Notes under the pieces: model-generated
Seen by the model: only the letters and a program-made list of their open reading frames with translations
What the model was told of the DNA's origin: nothing
The model's database searches: none
Shown: positions 16,894 to 24,900 of the stretch, piece by piece
Position numbering within the stretch: the first letter of the stretch is position 1
Layout of the letters: the number at the start of each line of letters is the position of its first letter
Translations under genes and position numbers: made by a program
Assembly: GCA_013812655.1 (NCBI GenBank)
Contig: JACCTC010000275.1
Span: forward strand, 1-36,270
From: Deltaproteobacteria bacterium
Lineage (GTDB): Bacteria; Myxococcota_A; Polyangia; Haliangiales; Haliangiaceae
DNA length: 36,270 bases
Direction: 5' to 3'

Positions 16894-17841
16894 GTGCCGC
16901 CGGCACGCCAACTAGCAGGACCGGGGTTCTATCCCCAGCCCAACGAATGGACCTGCGGTCCGTTCGCGCTCAAGCACGCCCTGCTCGCACTCGGCCGCAT
17001 GGTCGATGTCACCCAGATCGCGTCGACCGCGAAGACACACTGGTGGTCGGGGACCAACGAGATCCAGCTCGCGCGCGCCGCGCGTGCCTTCGAGTGCGAC
17101 CTCGTGCTCGAGCGCCGCAGCGATGCCGAGGACGCGCGCAAGGTCCTCGTCAAGCACCTCCGCGAGCAGACACCGGTGTTGCTCTGTGTCGACGAGTGGT
17201 CGCACTGGATCACCGTGCTCCGCGCGGAGGACAGCCGGTTCGTGGTCGTCGACTCGACCGACGATCCGCTGCTCTCGGTCCGCACCTGGCCGCAGCTCCG
17301 CAACTGGTGGCGCTACCACGACACCGACTACGCGACCGACAAGCCGCCAACGCTCTACGACCTGATGGCGGTCTCGCCGCGGTTTCGCACCACCGTCAAG
17401 GCGGACTTCTCGGTCGAGCGCGTGAAGTTCCTGCGCCGCCCCGAGAACCGTCGCCTCGCGCGCCACTGGAACGAGTACCTCGAGGATCTCCTCGAGATCT
17501 GCAAGCCGCCGTCGGTGCGCATCGCCGAGCCGCTCTCGATGGGTGAGTTCTTGCGCCGCCACCAGGAGCTGCTGCTGACCCGCGTCGTGTACTGGCACGG
17601 CGATGTCAGCCGCGACGACGTCTCGCGCGTGCTTCGCGATCTGCGCTTCGTCTCCGAGACCTACGGCCTCGTGATCCCCGCCTCGATGAGCCGGCGCGCC
17701 CTCGCCGATCTCGCGATCCTGATCTCGCTGTGGGCGTGCGCCGATCGCGGCGTCAACGGGATGTTCGGCTCGCCCGGCTCCGATGCCCGCGCCGCGAGCA
17801 CGCCGAAGAAGCGCAAGCCGATCCGCAACGGCCGCCGTTAG
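16894..17841 (+). CDS. C39-like papain-fold cysteine peptidase
   Basis: The gene encodes 315 residues from a GTG. The N-terminal 130 residues have the C39/papain-like arrangement: Q15 (oxyanion hole), CGPFALKHALLALG with nucleophile C21, SHWITVLR with H104, and VVVDSTDD with D120, so a catalytic set is present. C39 domains normally trim double-Gly leader peptides and are fused to ABC exporters; here there is no transporter domain, signal peptide or membrane segment, so the protein is probably cytoplasmic and its substrate unknown. The C-terminal half (about 140-315) contains LRRPENRRLARHWNEYLEDLLE and a very basic end (KKRKPIRNGRR) and was not recognised. The start fits the extended -10 immediately upstream. 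Confidence 0.7.
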   Translation: MPPARQLAGPGFYPQPNEWTCGPFALKHALLALGRMVDVTQIASTAKTHWWSGTNEIQLARAARAFECDLVLERRSDAEDARKVLVKHLREQTPVLLCVDEWSHWITVLRAEDSRFVVVDSTDDPLLSVRTWPQLRNWWRYHDTDYATDKPPTLYDLMAVSPRFRTTVKADFSVERVKFLRRPENRRLARHWNEYLEDLLEICKPPSVRIAEPLSMGEFLRRHQELLLTRVVYWHGDVSRDDVSRVLRDLRFVSETYGLVIPASMSRRALADLAILISLWACADRGVNGMFGSPGSDARAASTPKKRKPIRNGRR

Positions 17842-17975
17842 AGCGTCTTCAGGGCGTAGCGCACGCCGCCGGCGCGCCCGACCTCGATCGCCGCGCCGCT
17901 GCGGGCGAGCAAAACCTCGGACCGCGTGCGGTACTCGTTCACCCCCGCGCGGGTCGCGCCGTCGAGCTCGATCAT
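17838..17975 (-). CDS. Possible small gene, 45 residues
   Basis: The minus strand holds an ATG at 17975 with GAGGGG ending 4 nt upstream, followed by 45 codons with strongly GC-biased third positions, ending RAGGVRYALKTL and a TAA that overlaps the last codons of the C39-like gene on the other strand. A slightly longer version starts at an ATG at 17990 (50 residues). No family, signal peptide or membrane segment was recognised; a short strand-rich fold is suggested by alternating V/I/L residues. It could be a real small gene or the remnant of a larger one, since the frame stays open upstream to the serine hydrolase stop. Confidence 0.4.
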   Translation of the reverse strand: MIELDGATRAGVNEYRTRSEVLLARSGAAIEVGRAGGVRYALKTL

Positions 17976-18158
17976 CAAGCCCCTCGCCATGACGGTGCTG
18001 CAGATCCGCAGCTCGGAGCGAAGCGGAGGCGAAGAACTTGCGAGATCACACCAGAATCGTCGAGGTCGGGTGCACGCGGGCGGCGGCGCGGGTTGCGGAT
18101 CGGCGCTTCCGGAACGGCCGCGACGGGTGCACCAATTCCGGATCCGAGGTGACGCGAC
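17976..18158. other. Intergenic stretch without a recognised gene
   Basis: This lies between the serine hydrolase stop and the small minus-strand frame. I see no convincing gene, no stem followed by a T-run, and no repeat. Confidence 0.5.
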
Positions 18159-19262
18159 TTACGCGCGGGAAGTTGTGGCTGTCCCCGATCCGGCGTCGTT
18201 GACGCTGCGGCGCAGGGCCTTGACGTGATCGGCGCTGCCACCGTGGCGTGTTGGGTGGACGCGGTTCGTGAGGAGCGCGACCCAGCGGCGGCGTGGCAGG
18301 TCGAGCCACAGCGAGGTGCCGGTGAAGCCGAGGTGACCGATGCTGCCGGTGCGCGGCCAGCGGTCGCCCGCATGCGAGACGCCCGCGATCGTGGATGGCG
18401 TGTCCCAGCCGAGGCGCCACGAGGTGGCGGGCGTCGCGGCGGTGGTGGCGAAGTGGTTGACGACGTCGGTGCGGAACCGGCCGCGCGGCGTACCCGCGGC
18501 GGTGTCGACGATCGCGGCCGCGAAGCGCGCGACGTCATCGAGGGTCGCGAACAGGCCGGCGTGGCCACAGACGCCACCGCCGAAGTACGCGTTCTCGTCG
18601 TGGACGCGGCCGCAGACGAGGCCACGCGCCGTCGCGGTGTCGTCGAGCTCGGTCGCGACGGCGCCGGTGAGTGCGACGGTCCCCGGATAGCGCGCAGCGA
18701 GCCCGAGCGGGCCGGCCACGTGGTCGGCGAACACGTCCTCGAGGGGCGCGCCGGCCGCACGCTCGAGGATCGCGCCGAGCATGATGTAGCCGAGGTCGCT
18801 GTAGACGGCGGTGACGCCGGGCGCGGAGGCTGGTTCGCGCGCAGCCATCGCGACGAGCTCGCGCCGCGGATCGGAGACGCCGTGCTGCAGCACACGGAAG
18901 AATTCGACATGCGCCGCGCAACCCGCCGCGTGACCGAGCAGCTGCCCCACGGTGCCGGTGCTCGTGGCGTCGGGGATCCACCGCCGGATCGACGTGTCGA
19001 GGTCGAGCCGGCCATCGCCCACCAGCACCATCGCGCACGCCGCGGTCGCCATCGGCTTGGTCAGCGACGCGACATCGAACCACGTGCGCGCATCGATCGG
19101 CTCGCCGCGGTCGGGCACGCGACGAGTGTGACCGCGGAGCACGCGTGCGATCTCGACGCCAGCGTCGCCAACCGACACCGCGGCCGCCGAGCCCACACCA
19201 CGACCGAGCGCGCCGTCGACGAGAGCCGTGATTTCGCGCTCGATCTCGCTCACCGCTGCCAT
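18159..19262 (-). CDS. Beta-lactamase-fold serine hydrolase (class C / penicillin-binding-like)
   Basis: The gene encodes 367 residues from the ATG at 19262, chosen because GGGAGG lies 5 nt upstream; another ATG at 19295 lacks an SD. Class C beta-lactamase/esterase motifs are present in order: VASLTKPMA (SxxK with nucleophile Ser and Lys), VYSDLGYIMLG (Y-S-D in place of the usual YxN), and GHLGFTGTSLWLD (HxG box in place of KTG), with PLGLA and GHAGLFAT typical of the family. Hydrolysis of esters, D-amino-acid peptides or similar amides is expected; a resistance role is not implied. No signal peptide is visible, so a cytoplasmic location is likely. It is divergent from the second kinase across 50 bp. 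Confidence 0.85.
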   Translation of the reverse strand: MAAVSEIEREITALVDGALGRGVGSAAAVSVGDAGVEIARVLRGHTRRVPDRGEPIDARTWFDVASLTKPMATAACAMVLVGDGRLDLDTSIRRWIPDATSTGTVGQLLGHAAGCAAHVEFFRVLQHGVSDPRRELVAMAAREPASAPGVTAVYSDLGYIMLGAILERAAGAPLEDVFADHVAGPLGLAARYPGTVALTGAVATELDDTATARGLVCGRVHDENAYFGGGVCGHAGLFATLDDVARFAAAIVDTAAGTPRGRFRTDVVNHFATTAATPATSWRLGWDTPSTIAGVSHAGDRWPRTGSIGHLGFTGTSLWLDLPRRRWVALLTNRVHPTRHGGSADHVKALRRSVNDAGSGTATTSRA

Positions 19263-19294
19263 CGTACCTCCCGCGAACGCTGGCTCCGTCGGCA

Positions 19295-19303
19295 TGGTAG
19301 ATT
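19295..19303 (+). promoter_or_regulatory. Extended -10 (TGGTAGATT) of the second kinase gene
   Basis: TGG (19295-19297) plus TAGATT (19298-19303) ends 9 nt before the GTG at 19313. There is no SD in between. Confidence 0.5.
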
Positions 19304-19312
19304 GATCCCCAC

Positions 19313-21202
19313 GTGACGCGTTACGAGCTGCTCGACCGTATCGGCGTCGGCGGCATGGCTGAGATCTTCCGGGGCAAGGCCGTGGCCGCCGGTGGCTTCG
19401 AGAAGCCGGTCGCGATCAAGCGCATCCTCCCGCATCTCTCGCAGGACAAGCGCTTCGTCGAGCTCTTGATCGCCGAGGCGAAGATCCTCTCGTTGCTCAA
19501 GCACCGCAACATCGTGCAGATCTTCGACGTCGGCCTCGGCGATGACGGCAAGTACTTCCTCGTCATGGAGTATGTCGACGGCAAGGACCTCGGCGCGATC
19601 CAGGCGGGCCTCGAAGCGCGTCGCGCCCGCATGCCGCTCGACCTCGCGCTCCACATCGGCGCCGAGATCTGCGAGGCCCTCGAGCACGCGCACACGGCGC
19701 GCGCGCCTGACGGCAAGCCGATGACGCTCGTGCATCGCGACGTGTCGCCGTCGAACGTGCTGCTGTCGCGCGCCGGTGAGGTCAAGCTGACGGACTTCGG
19801 CATCGCGAAGCGCGCCGAGCAGGAGACCCAGCACGGCGCGGTCCGCGGCAAGTTTGCGTACATCTCACCGGAGCAGGCGCGCAACGAGCAGATCGAGCCG
19901 CGCAGTGACGTGTTCGCGGTCGCCATCTTGCTCTGGGAGCTGCTCGCGAACCGCCGGTTGTTCTCGGGCCAGGGCGATCTCGAGGCGCTGCGCGCGGTCC
20001 GCGAGGCTCAGGTCCCGCGGCTGGCCGACGTCAATCCGCGCATCGCCCCCGACATCGAGAAGCTCGTGATGGCTGCCCTCTCACGCGAACCGCGCAACCG
20101 CCCGACCGCGGGACAGCTCGGCGCGAAGCTGCGCTCGCTGCGCTACGCGATCGAGGTGACCGCCGGCGATCCAGCGACCGAGCTCGCGAAGATCATCGAC
20201 GCCGCCGATCAGGTGCAGCGCGAGAGCAAGCAGATGGTCGCGCAGCAGCAGCCCCGCATGGGCGCTACACCTGGAACCGGCTTCGATCAGCTCGATCACA
20301 CCGAAGCGACCGTGATCCGGATCCGCACTGCGGATGACTTCTCGATCCCCGACAAGAGCGCTGGTATGGCGAAGGCGCGCTCGGTGATCGAGGCCTTCGA
20401 GGAGGAAGAGACCCGGCTCGCGCAGCTCTCGGACGATCAGCTCAAGCTCCTGCGCTCGCGCCGCGATAGCTCCAGCCTCACCGCGCCACCACCACGCGAG
20501 CCGGGCATGCCGGGTCCACCGCGCGGACGCCGGCCGACCGACGAGCCAACCGTCGCCCGCGCGCCGATCGATCCCGATTCCGACGAGCACATGCCCACCG
20601 GCTCGGGCTTCGAGGCCGACGAGAGCACGCGCCTCGTCCTGTCCCGCGATCGCCGCACGCCGCTTCCCGAGCGGATGCCACGACCCGCGACCGTTCCGCC
20701 GCCGACCGGGGCGCGAGGTGGCTCGCCGTCGCAGCGCCCGAACACGCGCGCCGCGGATCAGAGCGGTAGCAGACAGCCGATGCCGCTCGGAGCGCCGCCA
20801 GCTCCGTCGCCGCAGCACGAACTGCCCACGATGGTCGCCGCACCGCCCGGGTTCCCACCACCGCAGCCGGTGATCCTGCCGCAGCACGGCCTGCAGATGC
20901 AGCCGAGCTATCCGATGCCACCGCAGCAGCAGCAGCCGATGTTTCCGTCGCCGCTGCCGTTGCCGCCGCAGCAACCGTCGCAAGGTCCCGGCAACTATCC
21001 GACGTGGGGCGCGCAACCGGGCCGCAACCTGTCGCCGTCGCAGGACATGCAACAGCGCCCGATGTACTCGCAGCACCATGTCCCGCCCGTGGCCGGCTTC
21101 AACCGTCCGCGCCGCCAGCTCCTGCAGCCGTGGATGCTCGTCGTCGGCGCGCTGATCATGGCTGCGATGGCGTTCGCGATCACCCGCGTCCTGCTGTCGT
21201 AG
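19313..21202 (+). CDS. Tail-anchored Ser/Thr protein kinase with long disordered linker
   Basis: The gene encodes 629 residues from a GTG. The kinase domain (about 4-280) has a glycine loop GVGGMA (11-16) in which the third Gly is Ala, VAIKRI with K36, and catalytic loop HRDVSPSN, where the usual Lys after Asp is Ser; DFGIAKR and ISPEQAR follow. The HRDVSPxN form is common among myxobacterial kinases and is probably active. Residues of roughly 330-590 form a Pro/Gln/Arg-rich low-complexity linker with Thr/Ser sites that could be autophosphorylated. A final hydrophobic segment (about 605-627, WMLVVGALIMAAMAFAI) anchors it in the inner membrane with almost nothing outside. It precedes the ECF sigma gene by 144 bp, so a link to that signalling unit is possible but unproven. 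Confidence 0.92.
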   Translation: MTRYELLDRIGVGGMAEIFRGKAVAAGGFEKPVAIKRILPHLSQDKRFVELLIAEAKILSLLKHRNIVQIFDVGLGDDGKYFLVMEYVDGKDLGAIQAGLEARRARMPLDLALHIGAEICEALEHAHTARAPDGKPMTLVHRDVSPSNVLLSRAGEVKLTDFGIAKRAEQETQHGAVRGKFAYISPEQARNEQIEPRSDVFAVAILLWELLANRRLFSGQGDLEALRAVREAQVPRLADVNPRIAPDIEKLVMAALSREPRNRPTAGQLGAKLRSLRYAIEVTAGDPATELAKIIDAADQVQRESKQMVAQQQPRMGATPGTGFDQLDHTEATVIRIRTADDFSIPDKSAGMAKARSVIEAFEEEETRLAQLSDDQLKLLRSRRDSSSLTAPPPREPGMPGPPRGRRPTDEPTVARAPIDPDSDEHMPTGSGFEADESTRLVLSRDRRTPLPERMPRPATVPPPTGARGGSPSQRPNTRAADQSGSRQPMPLGAPPAPSPQHELPTMVAAPPGFPPPQPVILPQHGLQMQPSYPMPPQQQQPMFPSPLPLPPQQPSQGPGNYPTWGAQPGRNLSPSQDMQQRPMYSQHHVPPVAGFNRPRRQLLQPWMLVVGALIMAAMAFAITRVLLS

Positions 21203-21346
21203 CCACAGATCGCAGGTCGCGCTCGGACGTCCTTAGGAGATGCCGCGAGATCACGCGTTCCGGAAACTTGTGAATTGTCATGAGGTTGTGAGTTTCCTCT
21301 CGCGGATGGTCACGAAATGACCGCGCGGCCGCACGTGGAGGGTGAG
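21203..21346 (+). promoter_or_regulatory. AT-richer intergenic region before the ECF sigma gene
   Basis: The region is visibly richer in A/T than its surroundings. It holds TTCCGGAA (21258-21265) leading into GGAAACTT (21262-21269), which resembles the GGAAC -35 box of ECF-dependent promoters, though no matching -10 was found at the right distance. GGTCA and TGACC (21308-21312, 21318-21322) form a short inverted repeat. GGAGG at 21335-21339 is the SD for the ATG at 21347. Autoregulation by the sigma factor is inferred. Confidence 0.3.
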
Positions 21347-21934
21347 ATGCAGGCGTATGCCCGAGAGCGGATGGCGGATCTGACGATTCCAGAGCCCGTG
21401 GCGGATCCGATCGCCGCGATGGTCCAGGAGGGCCGGCTTCGCGAGGCGCTCGCGGCGTGCGCACGCGTGCACGGCACGATCCTCGGCCGACTGTGCATGG
21501 CACTGCTCGGTTCGCAGGCGGATGCCGACGAGGCGACGCAGGAGACGCTGCTGCGCGCGCATCGCGCGATGGCGACGTATCGGGGCGAGGGATCGATCAA
21601 GGCGTGGTTGTGCGGCATCGCGCGGCACGTCTGCGCGCACACGCTCGAGACGCGGCGGAAGGGGCGCGAGCTCCTCGAGGTCGTGCCTGCCGAGGAGATG
21701 TCGGATGACGCGCGGACCTTGTTCGCGACCCGGCGACGCACGCGCGCGATTCGCGACGCGCTCGCCCAGTTGAAACCCAGTGAACGAGAGGCCGTGGTCC
21801 TGCGCTACGTCGCGGACCTCAGTCATCGCGAGATCGCGCTCGCGTGCAACCTCGATGAAGCCACCGCGCGCAAGCGGATCAGTCGGGCGCTCGCCCGGCT
21901 GCGCACCGTCATGCCGCAAGAGGGAGTTGAATAG
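21347..21934 (+). CDS. ECF-type sigma-70 factor
   Basis: The gene encodes 195 residues from the ATG at 21347, chosen for its SD (GGAGGGTGAG); an ATG at 21317 adds 10 residues and has none. Region 2 is clear: GRLCMALLGSQADADEATQ, then RAHRAMATYRGEGSIKAWL (-10 recognition and DNA melting), followed by IARHVCAHTLETRRK. Region 4 follows (LKPSEREAVVLRYVADLSH and the helix-turn-helix EIALACNLDEATARKRISRAL). Length and the lack of region 3 define the ECF class. Its TAG directly abuts the ATG of the large anti-sigma-like gene, the standard sigma/anti-sigma operon layout. It would be released to transcribe an envelope-related regulon when that protein senses its signal. Confidence 0.92.
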   Translation: MQAYARERMADLTIPEPVADPIAAMVQEGRLREALAACARVHGTILGRLCMALLGSQADADEATQETLLRAHRAMATYRGEGSIKAWLCGIARHVCAHTLETRRKGRELLEVVPAEEMSDDARTLFATRRRTRAIRDALAQLKPSEREAVVLRYVADLSHREIALACNLDEATARKRISRALARLRTVMPQEGVE

Positions 21935-24900
21935 ATGTCGACCGCATGTGACAGCACGCTCGACGAGCTCGACCTGCTCGTTGCCGGTAACCCCGACGCG
22001 ATCGCGCGTCACGCCGATCACCTCGCGAGCTGCGACGACTGTCGCGACGCGCGCCACGAGGCGACCACGCTCGCCGCGCTCGTGCGCGAGGCCGGCGCCG
22101 ATCACGCGCCGTTGACGGATCTCGTCGATCGCGTGCTCGCCGCCGCGGATCGCGAGGGCGCGGCCAAGGCAGTCGAGGTCTCGCCGCCACAGAACGCCGC
22201 GAACGTCGTCGAAGCAACTCCCCCGAAGGCGGCCGCGCCCACGAGGGTCGAGGCAGCGCCCGCGCCGCTCGCGACGGCGGATCCCGTTGCCGCGATCGCG
22301 CAGCCCATCGCGGCTTCACCGGCCAAGACCGCAACGCCGAGGGTCGAGGCCGACACGAAGGTCGTCGATATCGCCTCGAAGCGGCCGTCGCGCACGCTCG
22401 TCGCGGCTGCCGCGTTCGCAGCCGTCGCGGCCGCTGGCGTCGGCATCTATGCGTTCACGCAGCGCCCCGGCGCGACAGCGCAGACGAACCCGACGGTCGC
22501 GGCAGATGGCTCGATCGGCAAGCTCGAGCGCGTCGAGCGCGCCGCCAAGGACGGCGCCGATGGCGTCACCGTGCACGTCGATGGAGCCGCGCGTCCGCTA
22601 CGTGCAGGCGAGACGCTGCCGGCCGGCGCCGAGATCCAGACCGACGATCGTACGCGCGCCTCGCTCGTCCTCGTCGACGGCACCAGGCTCGTGCTCGATC
22701 ACGCCACGCGCGTGGCGTTCGATGCCGGCGAGGCGCGGCGCATGCGGATCACGGCAGGCCGGCTGGTCGCCGATGTCGCGCACGTCGAGAAGCGTCCGGC
22801 CTCGATCGCGACGCCCACCGGCAAGATCGACGTCGTCGGGACCCGGTTCGCGGTGACCGCGACGGACACGCTGACGACCGTGCAGGTCGTGCGTGGCGCG
22901 ATCGTGCTGCACGCGACGAAGTCGGGCTCCAGGCAGGATGTCCGCGCGGGCGAGGAAGGCCTGATCGACGACGGCGTGCTCACGGTGTCGGCGGCGCCCG
23001 GCATCTCGCGCGAGGTCGAGTGGTCCGAGCTGAATCCGCCGGCGGCGGCGCACGACACCACATCGGCGGGCCTCGGCCAGCTGCGCGCCTACAAGCCCGG
23101 CGAGAAGCGGGATCGCGACTGGAACCTCGCGCTCGCGAACCACGAGGTCAAGGTCCGGATCTCCGGCCCGATCGCGCGCACCGAGATCACCGAGACGTTC
23201 CGCAACGACGCGAGCGAGACGCTCGAGGGCGTCTACCAGTTCCCCCTGCCCGCCGACGCGCAGATCGACTCGCTGTCGCTCGACGTCGAGGGCGGCTTCG
23301 AGGATGGCGCGTTCATCGACAAGGAACGCGCGGCGAAGATCTGGCGCGGCGTGATCGACAAGGCGACCCCGAAGGTCGTGAAACGCCGCCCCGAGGAGGA
23401 CCTGATCTGGGTGCAGGGACCATGGCGTGATCCCGCGCTGCTCGACTGGAAGCGTGGCGGCCGGTTCGAGCTCCGCATCTTCCCGATCCCCGGCAAGGGC
23501 TCGCGCACGATCAAGATCGCGTACACGCAGGTCGTGACGCCGCGCGGTCCGTGGCGCCAGTACGTCTATCCGCTCGCGCACTCGAAGGATGGCTCGACGG
23601 TGGCCGACAAGTTCTCGGTCGACATCGAGGTTCGCGGCGCGGCGCCCGGTCGCGTGAGGGCCGCAGGCTATCAGCTGAGTGCCGATGCGACCCAGCAGGG
23701 CGTCGAGGCGCTGACCATGTCGCAGAGCGCGTTCGTGCCGCGCGGCGACCTCGTGATCGATTATCGCGCGGCCGACGGTGATGCCGAGGTGCGCGCGTGG
23801 ACGTACGCGGGTGGCGCGGCGGTCGCGCCCGACGAGAAGCTCGCGGCAAAGAAGCAGGTCGGCAACGACCCGAAGGTGATCGAGGCGCAGCGCGCGGTTG
23901 CCGGCGACGTGCGGCCGACCGCGGTGCTCGCGCTGCGGCCGAAGCTGCCGCGCTGGGATCAGGCGAAGCCGCGCGACTACCTGATCGTCGTCGACACCAG
24001 CCAGTCGATGGCAGGCGAGCGACTGACGCGGGCCGGCGAGCTAACGCGCGAGCTGATCGGCGAGATGGATCGCCGCGATCAGTTCTCGGTGATGGCGTGT
24101 GACAGCGAGTGCCGCCGGTTCGACGGTGGCATGCGGACACCGTCGACGATCGCCGCGGCGGAGGCACGCACGTGGCTCGGCACGCAAACGGCGGCTGGCG
24201 CGAGTGACGTGGTCGGCGCGATTCGCGCGGCGAGCGGTGACTTCACGAAGGGCACCGATCGCGAGCGCTGGGTCGTCTACGTCGGTGACGGCTTCGCGAC
24301 CACGGGCTTCCGCCGGATCGGCGACGTCGAGAAGGCGATCGCGAGCACGACTGGCTCGGAGATCCGGGTCACCACCGTCGGCATCGGCAGCGACGCCGAC
24401 AGCAGCCTGCTCTCCGCGGTCGCACGCGGTGGTGGCGGCAGCTACCTCGCGTGGGTGCCCGGCCAGAGCGTGCACGCGGCCGCGATCGCCGGCCTCGAGT
24501 CGACGTATGGCACCGCGCTGCGCGACGTGAAGCTCGAGCTCCCCGCGGGGCTCTCGGATGTCGCGCCGAGCGTGCTGCCGACCGTGCGAGCCGGCGAGGA
24601 GATCCTGGTCGCCGCACGCGTCACCGGTGACGTCGCGGGTGACATCGTGATCCGCGGTACCGTCGCGGGGCAGCCCTACGAGCAGCGCTATCCGGTGAAG
24701 CTCGCGGTGTCGTCGGCAGCCGGCAACGGCTTCGTGCCGCGGCTGTGGGCGTCGCTCGCGATCGACCAGCTCGAGCGTGGTGGCCGCGGCGAGGACCGCG
24801 CGCGGATCGTCGCGCTGTCGCAAGGCTACGGCGTGATGTCGCGCGAGACCTCGCTGCTCGTCCTCGAATCGGCAGCGATGTTCGAGGCCTTTGGTGTCGA

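Noticed and set aside
18159..19262. Antibiotic-resistance beta-lactamase
   Set aside because: The fold is class C-like, but YSD and HxG replace the canonical YxN and KTG motifs and no signal peptide is present, so a general serine hydrolase is more likely.
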